From: Acidobacteriota bacterium | GTDB lineage: Bacteria > Acidobacteriota > Terriglobia > Acidiferrales > UBA7541 | Assembly (NCBI GenBank): GCA_003161495.1 | Contig: PMOP01000216.1 | Coordinates: 1 to 24,933 of the forward strand | Reading direction: 5' to 3' | Length of the DNA: 24,933 nucleotides | Part shown: positions 8,119-14,673 of the stretch, piece after piece | Layout: each line of letters begins with the position of its first letter | How positions within the stretch are numbered: the stretch's first letter is position 1 | Program-made: the position numbers and the translations under genes | The notes under the pieces: model-generated | Told to the model about the DNA's origin: nothing | Databases searched by the model: none | What the model saw: the letters and a program-made list of their open reading frames with translations, nothing else

Positions 8119-8275
8119 AAACGCCTCCAAACAGGTACGGGTTCTACCTCTATGCAAAACGTTCCAGTCGGGCCGGAACGCCGAGCCCGCGAGAAAATTT
8201 TCCGCAATCCTGCAATCAAAAGCAAATTCAATCACGATTGGCGGCAAAGTTCAAGCCGCCAAATCGGCGCAACGC

Positions 8276-9457
8276 CTACTTCGACGCAGCCCCGCGCGAC
8301 ACGGCCGGTGCAGGTTTCATGAATTTTGCCTCCGCGACCGCCGCATTCGGCTGCACATTGCTGAGTTCCGTGGTCGACTGCCCATCCACCCAGGTTGTCG
8401 TCCAGTGAAAAGGCATCTTTACGCCGGCTACGGCGCGATAATCGGAATAATCGACGCGCAATGGAATTAGACCCACAGGTGTGTCGACAAAGCGCACCTG
8501 CCGTACCAGCAGACCCGAGGTTTTATCAAAAAATAGCTTCACGTGAGTCCCGCCGCCAGCGGTTCCTTCGACGACTGCGACGGCGCGGTCATTGATTTTG
8601 ACCGGCGGAAAGCCGACGTGCCATTTGCTCAGGCTTTGCTTGATCGTTGCCGGGAAAGTCAATTCCGCATCCAGCCTGGCGCCGTCCAGATCTCCCTTGG
8701 TCAACATGATGAGCGGCACCGGTTTGTTCGTCGCCGCGATCCAAGCATCGCTGCCGTCGAAGCTCGTCGTATCATCCCCCGCGGTCACGTGAACGGTTGT
8801 AGTCCGCTGATTTGGAGCCTTCGCAAAAACGTCCACCGGAACTTTTTGAAATTCCGTGTCGAACCCGCTGTAGGTTCCCTTGGCGGTAAAGCTCGTGAGC
8901 TTGCCCAGTTGCTGCGCTCCGCCTACCGCTTGAATAAATTTGTCAAGAATTTGCTCGACGGCGGAAGGCGAGTCGGGGACGCTCGGAATCATTTCCACCT
9001 GATCCGGATCGGCCGGTGGAGGAGCCCCGTACTGTTCGTCCAGGCTCGGCGTGACCGCGGGATGCTGCACGCCGCGATGGCAGGTGTAACACGTCACCAT
9101 CCGCGTTGCGCCAAAGTCGGAGCGGTTGATGAGATTTTCCATCAAAACCATTCTGCGCGCGGTTTGTTTCAAAGGAGTGTCATCGGCATACCGATCCCAA
9201 CTGCCGGCGCTGTCATCGCCGTGGCAGTCCGTGCAGTTCATGCCCAGGGAAGCGGCGAAGAAACCCATCGTCCCCATAAATTCGTTGACGGGAATTCCCC
9301 GAAGCACCTGAATATTTTTGAAGGCGTCTTCCGACATTTGCGGCTTCTGATCCGCGCCGGCCTTGCCGGACTGGCTTCGTGCCACAGAGGTCCCCAGAAG
9401 GCACAATATCACTGTCCCCACGGCACAACGGATCGTTCGCCTCGAATTAAATTTCAT
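8276..9457 (-). CDS. Reaction-centre-cytochrome-type diheme cytochrome c with C-terminal LolA-like domain
   Basis: 393 residues from the second of two adjacent ATGs (9457); AAGGAGG ends 4 bases before it and would be only 1 base from the first ATG (9460). A signal peptide spans about residues 1-28. The N-terminal domain (NIQVLRGIPVNEFMGTMGFFAASLGMNCTDCHGDD, then RRMVLMENLINRSDFGATRMVTCYTCHRG) matches the family of photosynthetic reaction-centre cytochrome subunits. It keeps only two haem sites (C75-x2-C78-H79 and C123-x2-C126-H127), with Met ligands plausible in MGTMG and RRMVLM; true reaction-centre cytochromes usually carry four. Residues about 165-385 form a beta-rich domain resembling outer-membrane lipoprotein carrier/sorting folds (FDGSDAWIA, FFDKTSGLLVRQVRF, YRAVAGVKMPFHWT). 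Presence in a non-phototroph context suggests a respiratory or exported redox role. Confidence 0.9.
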   Translation of the reverse strand: MKFNSRRTIRCAVGTVILCLLGTSVARSQSGKAGADQKPQMSEDAFKNIQVLRGIPVNEFMGTMGFFAASLGMNCTDCHGDDSAGSWDRYADDTPLKQTARRMVLMENLINRSDFGATRMVTCYTCHRGVQHPAVTPSLDEQYGAPPPADPDQVEMIPSVPDSPSAVEQILDKFIQAVGGAQQLGKLTSFTAKGTYSGFDTEFQKVPVDVFAKAPNQRTTTVHVTAGDDTTSFDGSDAWIAATNKPVPLIMLTKGDLDGARLDAELTFPATIKQSLSKWHVGFPPVKINDRAVAVVEGTAGGGTHVKLFFDKTSGLLVRQVRFVDTPVGLIPLRVDYSDYRAVAGVKMPFHWTTTWVDGQSTTELSNVQPNAAVAEAKFMKPAPAVSRGAASK

Positions 9458-9668
9458 CATGCCTCCTTCTCTCGCCGTGCGCGAAGAACGCGGAGCCGTC
9501 TGGCGATCGAAGCAGATCGGAGCGTGCGCGGTCTCGTCCGGCTTTTCATTCCGCCGCTAATATAAATTTGAAGGGACGCTCCGGTTGGTTCGGCCCGCCG
9601 ACACTATACGCTGGCCCGCTTCCGCATGCAATGGAAGCCTGCAAAACTTTTGCGAATGAAAAAATATT

Positions 9669-10448
9669 TTATCGCCGGTCTTCTATGGCCGCGTCGTACA
9701 CATAGCGGATGACGATGACCGAGCCTGACCGGCCGTTTTCGATGTGCCAGGTTTCGTAAAATTGTTTGCCGTCCGGGGACAGCTCCAGCGTTCGGCTGAT
9801 CTTCCTTCCGCGCGGGCCTTTTTCATCGGTGACGAGTTGGCTGCCATTCCAGTGCGCGGATACCTGCTGCAGGGAATCGTCTTTTGATTTTTGAATTTTC
9901 CTGCCATCCGTGTAAAACACCAGTTTGTTGGCGTGGTCGTTAAACGAATCCACCTCGGTGTCTTTCAACTCGATGGTCTGCGAAAAATCGGCACGAACGA
10001 GCTCCCGCATCTCTTCGGTCGTATCGCTTACGTCGCCGCCCATCCCCCTGCCGCCTCCGCCCCACGGCCCGTTTCCTCCTCCCGCGCCTGGATAAGGAAA
10101 TCCGATGCCTACGGGTCCTCCGCCTCCGCCCGGCCCGTTGCCCGGTCCGCCGCTTGGTCCCGCGCCGGGTCCTCCGCCTGACCCGGCTCTCGTTTGGCGA
10201 GCTTCCTCCAGCTTCTTTTGCGGATCGTCACTGTCCTGGGTATTCAGCTTCCAATATCCCGCCAGCGTTTTTCTCGGTTCTACCTCCGGCTTCTTTTTCG
10301 CCGGCGGAGCCGGTGGTGGAGGAGGGAGCGGGTGAGTAGGTGGCAAAGGTCCAGCCGGCGCCTGCGCCATGAGCCTCGCGGATGGGAACAAGCAAATGCA
10401 GCAAAGAACTGCAAAGCAAGCCGTGGATCTAAATTTATTGGAAATCAT
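9669..10448 (-). CDS. Secreted Gly/Pro-rich protein of unknown function
   Basis: 259 residues from the ATG at 10448. This start gives a clean signal peptide (MISNKFRSTACFAVLCCICLFPSARLMAQAP); an upstream in-frame start at 10490 is possible but spoils it. A proline-rich run follows (PPTHPLPPPPPAPPAKKKP, about residues 30-50). Then comes GYWKLNTQDSDDPQKKLEEARQT, a long glycine-rich low-complexity stretch with a few Pro and Asn (about 90-140), and a soluble C-terminal domain. The C-terminal pattern (SQTIELKDTEVDSFNDHANKLVFYTDGRKIQ, HWNGSQLVTDEKGPRGRKISRTLELSPDGKQFYETWHIE) resembles lipocalin-like domains that report residual signal of a compound, common in secreted acidobacterial proteins. I do not know the function. 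It is divergent from the two-component system at 10571, a possible regulator. Confidence 0.78.
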   Translation of the reverse strand: MISNKFRSTACFAVLCCICLFPSARLMAQAPAGPLPPTHPLPPPPPAPPAKKKPEVEPRKTLAGYWKLNTQDSDDPQKKLEEARQTRAGSGGGPGAGPSGGPGNGPGGGGGPVGIGFPYPGAGGGNGPWGGGGRGMGGDVSDTTEEMRELVRADFSQTIELKDTEVDSFNDHANKLVFYTDGRKIQKSKDDSLQQVSAHWNGSQLVTDEKGPRGRKISRTLELSPDGKQFYETWHIENGRSGSVIVIRYVYDAAIEDRR

Positions 10449-10542
10449 ATCCGCCGTGCCTCCGCGCAGCCATTTGCATGCTGCCCTCACCGATAGATGG
10501 CAGTAGATTCGCTTCGAGTTGCATCATAGTAGGCATTGAGAA

Positions 10543-10566
10543 GTATACTCTCTGGCTTAGGTATAC
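10543..10566 (+). promoter_or_regulatory. Candidate promoter/operator upstream of the response regulator
   Basis: Two GTATAC hexamers lie at 10543-10548 and 10561-10566, with their starts 18 bases apart. The first overlaps TATACT (10544-10549), a 5-of-6 match to a -10 box; a weak TTGCAT lies 19 bases upstream of it. The equal-phase spacing (under two helical turns) would also suit a dimeric regulator, possibly autoregulation. No strong ribosome site is seen before the ATG at 10571. Confidence 0.3.
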
Positions 10567-10570
10567 CCAC

Positions 10571-11305
10571 ATGGAAACGGTTCTGATCATTGAGGACAGC
10601 CGTCCGATGCAGCGGACCCTCCAGCGTTTGTTCGAGGCGGACTCGCTGGGAGTTCGAATTGCTTCGGACGGCGAGGAAGGCCTCGAAAGTTTCCGGCAGG
10701 AGCCGCCCAATGTGGTGGTCCTGGATTTGAAGCTGCCTGGCCTATCGGGCAAGGAGCTTTGCCGGTTCTTCAAAACAGAGATGCCCTACGTGCCGATTGT
10801 CGTGTTGAGCGCCAATGCCGACGTGGACGATAAAGTCGTGCTCCTCGAATTGGGAGCGGATGACTATGTCACAAAGCCGTTCAGCCCCAAGGAACTTCTG
10901 GCGCGCGTGCGCCGCGCCATGCGCCGCAACGTGCGCAAGCAACACGCCGCGGCAGGCGCGGATGCGCCATCGTCCCATGATCTGCTAGGATTCGGCGATG
11001 TGGAGATTGACTTCACCAGCATGGAAGCGAAACGCTCCGGCAAGCCTGTCAGTATGACGGCGCAGGAATTCAAATTGCTGAGATTCCTTTCGCGGTCCAC
11101 CGGCCGCGTCGTTTCACGCGAGGAATTGCTCAATGAAGTATGGGGATATCAGAACTATCCATCCACTCGCACCGTGGACAACCATGTCCTTCGCCTCCGC
11201 CAGAAGCTTGAGCCCGACCCCGCGCATCCTCGCTTTTTTGTGACCGTGCATAGCGCGGGTTACAAATTCATGCCCGGCAACGCTGCCGTGAGCAAGAAAA
11301 GTTAA
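10571..11305 (+). CDS. OmpR/PhoB-family response regulator
   Basis: 244 residues from the ATG at 10571, where the receiver domain begins at once (METVLIIEDSRPM). The receiver domain covers about residues 1-120, with acidic residues E8 and D9, phosphoacceptor D52 (VVVLDLKLPG), the conserved S80 and K102 (DDYVTKPFSPKELLARV). A winged-helix DNA-binding domain follows at about 140-235 (MTAQEFKLLRFLSRSTGRVVSREELLNEVWGY, then TRTVDNHVLRLRQKLEPDP, RFFVTVHSAGYKF). The kinase gene starts 20 bases after its stop, so the two form one operon. The direct genomic target is unknown; the divergent Gly/Pro-rich secreted protein gene is a candidate. All key residues are intact. Confidence 0.95.
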   Translation: METVLIIEDSRPMQRTLQRLFEADSLGVRIASDGEEGLESFRQEPPNVVVLDLKLPGLSGKELCRFFKTEMPYVPIVVLSANADVDDKVVLLELGADDYVTKPFSPKELLARVRRAMRRNVRKQHAAAGADAPSSHDLLGFGDVEIDFTSMEAKRSGKPVSMTAQEFKLLRFLSRSTGRVVSREELLNEVWGYQNYPSTRTVDNHVLRLRQKLEPDPAHPRFFVTVHSAGYKFMPGNAAVSKKS

Positions 11306-11325
11306 GGCGTTTCGCGGAGCGTTTG

Positions 11326-13092
11326 ATGACTCGCCTTCGGCTGCAATCACAACTTTTACTTTCGACGCTGCTGATTATCTGCGCCCTCGCGGGCGCCATT
11401 CTCCTCATCATCCGTCACACCATTCGCACGCAGATTGCCGACCAGGTGAAGTACAGCACGGAAGCGTCCATCCAGGAATTTGAAACCGTCCAGCGGCAAA
11501 TGCAGTTGCAGTTGTCCCGGACCGCGTCGTTGCTGGCCGAGATCCCCACCTTGAAGGCGCTGATGACCACGCAGGACGCGCCGACGATCCAGGATGGATC
11601 CACTCCTTTCTGGAGGCTTGCAGGGAGCGACTTATTTTTGCTGGCCAATCCGGGAGGCCGCGTCGTTGCGTTGGACGTCACGCAAAAAGGACTGAATCGA
11701 GAAACGGCGGAAGGTTTCCTGCGAACCTCCCTGAACGAAGGGCAAGAATCAGCGTGGTGGTATTCGGGCGGCCGCCTGTACTGGGTTTTTCTCCGCCCTA
11801 TCCTCGCGGGGACTGGAAACAATGCCAAGGTCCTGGGCCTTGTGGCTATCGGATATGAGACCAATTCCAGGATTGCCGGGCAGCTTGGCTTCGTTGCGGA
11901 AAGCAAGATCGTGCTTTTAGCGGATAATCGAATCATTGCCTCAACCTTTTCGCCGGAGCAAGAGGCCGTCCTCCAGGACCGGATTCTCGCGAAACAAATT
12001 CTCCCCGGCGCGAACGCAACCGAAGTAGCACTTGGAAATGATTCTTACCAGGCGGCAAGGGTAACGCTGCAAGCCGATCCACCGTTGCCCGTGCAGTGTT
12101 ATGTGTTTATTTCGCTGACGCGGTCAATGGCCTTTATTCGCCAGATCAACCGCACGATTCTGGTGGTTGGCCTGACGGCGATTCTGCTGGCGACCTTGTT
12201 GCTGCGCTTTGTTTCAGGAACGATCACGCATCCGCTCAACAATCTTGTTGCGGGCGTGCGAGCGCTCGCCGCCGGAGATTACACCTACTCGATCACGCCT
12301 CATGGAAGCAGCGAGGTCGTGGAGCTTTCGGAATCCTTTTCAAAAATGCGCGGGGAATTGATGGCGTTTCAAAGAAAGCAAATTGAGACGGAGCGTGTCG
12401 CCGCCGTGGGCCGCGCCGCGAATTCCATCTCGCACGATCTCCGCCACCACCTGGCTGCCCTGGTAGCCAATGCCGAATTCTTGTACGAAGCGGAAAAGTT
12501 GCGTCTCGATCGAGACGAAGTGTACAAGGAAATTCAGACGGCCTCCGAGCAGATGACCGAATTGCTCGATTCCCTGCGCGATCTGGCCCGCGAGCAGCGC
12601 AATATCTCTCCTGTAAACGCTTCCATCGATCAATGCGTGCGGCGCGCCATCGAAGCCGCGCGCGCTCGCCCCGAACTGCGTGACCGTAAAATCAACGTGC
12701 GCGCGACCGGCGATATGGCGGGCGTTTTTGATCCCAAGAAAATGGAGCGCGCCTTACTCAACCTGGCGTTGAACGCCTGCGAGGCCGTTCCGAACCGGCA
12801 GGGAAACATTTCTTTCGATATCGTATCGACGGCGGAAGCGTTTGAGATCCGCGTCTCGGACAATGGCCCGGGAATTCCGTTGGCCATACGAAACAATTTG
12901 TTCGATCCCTTTGTCAGCGCCGGAAAACCCAATGGCACGGGGCTGGGACTCGCCATCGTCAGCAAAATCATCGCCGACCACGGCGGAGCTGTCTCCGTCG
13001 AGAGCACCTCGGAGACCGGAACAACATTTCTAGTAAAATTGCCGAGAATCCAGCTAGCGCCAAACGAAATCCCCGAAAAAGTAACAACGTGA
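11326..13092 (+). CDS. Membrane sensor histidine kinase (extracytoplasmic sensor, HAMP, HisKA, HATPase)
   Basis: 588 residues from the ATG at 11326; GGAG lies about 8 bases upstream. An in-frame TTG at 11323 is less likely. TM1 spans about residues 8-30, and a large extracytoplasmic region about 31-270 looks CACHE-like (SDLFLLANPGGRVVALD, then GRLYWVFLRPIL, VLGLVAIGYETN). TM2 lies at about 276-296, a HAMP linker at about 297-350, and the phosphoacceptor H370 in SHDLRHHLAALVANAEFL. The ATPase domain has an N box N479/N483 (LLNLALNACEAV), a G1 box D512-N-G-P-G, an F box FDPF at 526-529 and a G2 box GTGLGLAIV at 537-545. It is cotranscribed with the response regulator and presumably phosphorylates it. 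The H box differs from the common HELRTPL form; the ligand is unknown. Confidence 0.94.
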   Translation: MTRLRLQSQLLLSTLLIICALAGAILLIIRHTIRTQIADQVKYSTEASIQEFETVQRQMQLQLSRTASLLAEIPTLKALMTTQDAPTIQDGSTPFWRLAGSDLFLLANPGGRVVALDVTQKGLNRETAEGFLRTSLNEGQESAWWYSGGRLYWVFLRPILAGTGNNAKVLGLVAIGYETNSRIAGQLGFVAESKIVLLADNRIIASTFSPEQEAVLQDRILAKQILPGANATEVALGNDSYQAARVTLQADPPLPVQCYVFISLTRSMAFIRQINRTILVVGLTAILLATLLLRFVSGTITHPLNNLVAGVRALAAGDYTYSITPHGSSEVVELSESFSKMRGELMAFQRKQIETERVAAVGRAANSISHDLRHHLAALVANAEFLYEAEKLRLDRDEVYKEIQTASEQMTELLDSLRDLAREQRNISPVNASIDQCVRRAIEAARARPELRDRKINVRATGDMAGVFDPKKMERALLNLALNACEAVPNRQGNISFDIVSTAEAFEIRVSDNGPGIPLAIRNNLFDPFVSAGKPNGTGLGLAIVSKIIADHGGAVSVESTSETGTTFLVKLPRIQLAPNEIPEKVTT

Positions 13093-13105
13093 TGCCCGGG
13101 TTTTA

Positions 13106-13208
13106 GTAGCACAGGCACTCTTGCCCGTGCGGGTTTCGCGACTGATGTTCGTTCGGAAACTTTGCGTGTACGCCCGCAAAATCGCACAGGCAAGAGTGCC
13201 TGTGCTAC
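13106..13208. repeat. Paired palindromic repeat, family A
   Basis: Left arm 13106-13131 and right arm 13183-13208 are complementary at 25 of 26 positions, with a 51-base centre. Arms begin GTAGCACAGG. Each arm also folds on itself: in the right arm GCACAGGCA and TGCCTGTGC pair around a 4-base loop, while the left arm has one A/C mismatch. A GGGTTT tail faces the centre. It starts 13 bases after the kinase stop. Confidence 0.88.
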
Positions 13209-13301
13209 CCCGAGTCGATGACAGCGAAAGTTTTGTGGGATTATCGAGGAAGAATGCCCGGGCGCGCCCACAGCCCCCGCCGGGAAGAGTGCCGAAACTG
13301 G

Positions 13302-13335
13302 GCCGGCTTCCGACTGTGCAGTGAAGGAAGCCGGC
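13302..13335. other. Perfect 10-bp intergenic stem-loop
   Basis: GCCGGCTTCC (13302-13311) and GGAAGCCGGC (13326-13335) are exact reverse complements around a 14-base loop. It is unrelated in sequence to the flanking repeats and has no following T run. It could be part of a small RNA, a terminator or a protein-binding palindrome. Confidence 0.5.
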
Positions 13336-13462
13336 GGTCTCCAGAACTCTTTTGCGCGCCCGGACCAAACGCAGAATAGGGCAACGGCAAAAGAAATTTG
13401 TCCCCGCGATGTTTAACGTTTGTCAAAAAATTGTAAAAACATTTTCGTTCCCGAATTTCCTC

Positions 13463-13495
13463 GGGCGCAGGCTTTCAGGCTGCGGGGTGAAAGCC
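13463..13495. repeat. Degenerate family B-like repeat unit
   Basis: GGGCGCAGGC followed by TTTCAGGCTGCGGGG resembles a family B unit with changes. Here the stem is GGCTTTCA (13470-13477) with TGAAAGCC (13488-13495) around a 10-base loop. Only one unit is visible, with no partner. Confidence 0.45.
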
Positions 13496-13565
13496 ATTCC
13501 GTGTTATGAGCTATGATGGTGCCGGTTGTTTGGGAAAAAATTAACTCAAAAAAGGGGACGGAGTG

Positions 13566-14465
13566 ATGCAAATCAAAAAAGTCGGCGTGCTTGGTTGCGG
13601 CCTGATGGGCTCGGGAATCGCCCAGGTTTCCGCCACCGCCGGGTTCGATGTGACCGTCCTCGAAGTCGACGAAAAATTTATTGAGAAAGGTTTCGCGGCG
13701 ATCCGGCGATCCCTCGAAAAGCTCGCGGCGAAAGGATTGGTCACGGAATCAACGGACGCAATCTACTCGCGGCTGAGGGGTACAACGCGCAAGCAGGACC
13801 TAGCCGATTGCGATTTCATCGTCGAAGCCGTCATCGAAAATCTTGACGAAAAAAGAAAAATGTTCGCTTCCATCGATCCCATCGTCAAGCCCGCGGCCAT
13901 TTTTGCGAGCAATACGTCCTCGATCTCGATCACGGAAATTATGACGGCCACCGCGCGTCCCGGGAAATTCGTGGGCTTGCATTTTTTTAATCCCGTGCCG
14001 CTTATGAAACTCGTGGAAGTCGCGCGCACGATCGTCACGACCGACGAAGCGTTTGAAGCAGCATGCGAATTCGGCAAAAAATTAGGAAAAGTTCCGGTGC
14101 GTACGACCGACAAAACCGGCTTCATCGTGAATCGCTTGCTGGTCCCCTACCTGATGGATGCCATCCGCGCGTTTGAGGAAGGCGTCGGCTCCGTCGCCGA
14201 TATCGACGCATCGATGAAACTCGGATGCGGATACCCCATGGGCCCGTTTACGTTGCTGGATTTCGTCGGCCTCGATACCACGTACTACATCACCCATGTC
14301 ATGTTCGACGAATTCAAGGAAAAGCGTTTCGCATCGCCCTCCTTGCTGAAGCGCATGGTCATGGCCGGCTGGTACGGCAAGAAAAACGGAAAAGGATTCT
14401 ACGACTGGTCAAACCCGGAGAAGCCCGTCCCGCAAGACGCCGCGCTGCGAGGGATCGCGAAGTAA
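13566..14465 (+). CDS. hbd: 3-hydroxybutyryl-CoA dehydrogenase (3-hydroxyacyl-CoA dehydrogenase family)
   Basis: 299 residues, a typical length for the single-domain short-chain enzyme (about 280-300). The NAD-binding Rossmann motif is at the start (VGVLGCGLMGSGIAQ, G10-x-G12-x-x-G15). The catalytic His139 lies in GLHFFNPVPLMKLVEV with partner Glu151. The C-terminal domain has the usual TGFIVNRLLVPYLMDAIRAFEEGV, GCGYPMGPFTLLDFVGLDT and GKKNGKGFYDW signatures. It interconverts (S)-3-hydroxyacyl-CoA and 3-oxoacyl-CoA with NAD in short-chain acyl-CoA metabolism, in the cytoplasm. The ATG at 13566 has GGGG about 9 bases and GGAG 3 bases upstream; a GTG at 13563 is the alternative. It precedes the ETF:quinone oxidoreductase gene on the same strand, consistent with a beta-oxidation context. 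Confidence 0.95.
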   Translation: MQIKKVGVLGCGLMGSGIAQVSATAGFDVTVLEVDEKFIEKGFAAIRRSLEKLAAKGLVTESTDAIYSRLRGTTRKQDLADCDFIVEAVIENLDEKRKMFASIDPIVKPAAIFASNTSSISITEIMTATARPGKFVGLHFFNPVPLMKLVEVARTIVTTDEAFEAACEFGKKLGKVPVRTTDKTGFIVNRLLVPYLMDAIRAFEEGVGSVADIDASMKLGCGYPMGPFTLLDFVGLDTTYYITHVMFDEFKEKRFASPSLLKRMVMAGWYGKKNGKGFYDWSNPEKPVPQDAALRGIAK

Positions 14466-14477
14466 TAGCGCTCCATG

Positions 14478-14554
14478 GTGGCGCTGGCGTCTCGCCGGCG
14501 GTTTTTGTGGCGTATTGGTTGAAGAAAAAATCACCGGCGGGACGCCGGCGCCAC
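14478..14554. repeat. Paired palindromic repeat, family C
   Basis: Left arm 14478-14500 and right arm 14532-14554 are complementary at 20 of 23 positions around a 31-base centre. The arm begins GTGGCGCTGGCG and its own core pairs CGCCGGC-type words around a 3-4 base loop. GGTTTTT follows the left arm and AAAAAAT precedes the right arm. It lies 12 bases after the stop of the dehydrogenase gene. Confidence 0.82.
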
Positions 14555-14673
14555 GAAAAGACCGCAATCACTTCTCAGCAAAACTAGCTGAAATGATTCG
14601 CTTCTGTTGCGATGCGATCACACGGCTCAAACCCCTGCACCGGAGAGTTACATCCGTCTGCTAGGATGTGCAT

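Larger units (their letters stand above)
13093..13565. other. Long spacer with three palindromic elements
   Basis: 473 bases between the kinase gene and the hydroxyacyl-CoA dehydrogenase gene without a convincing open frame. It holds a family A repeat pair (13106-13208), a perfect 10-bp stem-loop (13302-13335) and a degenerate family B-like unit (13463-13495). The last 60 bases should include the promoter of the next gene; a TATGAT at 13512-13517 is the best -10 candidate but lacks a clear -35. Confidence 0.6.

Noticed and set aside
7093..8247. Longer start for the diheme cytochrome at 8247
   Set aside because: The extra 43 residues precede a good signal peptide and ribosome site at 8118 and would prevent export.
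8543..9565. Open frame of 340 codons opposite the reaction-centre-type cytochrome
   Set aside because: Shadow of the haem-protein gene; no start signal or motif.
10478..10570. Longer start for the response regulator at 10478
   Set aside because: The added 31 residues are not receiver-domain sequence and overlap the promoter-like region.
13106..13208. Repeats considered as a CRISPR array
   Set aside because: Units occur in inverted pairs with a single centre, not as regularly spaced direct repeats, and no cas gene is present.
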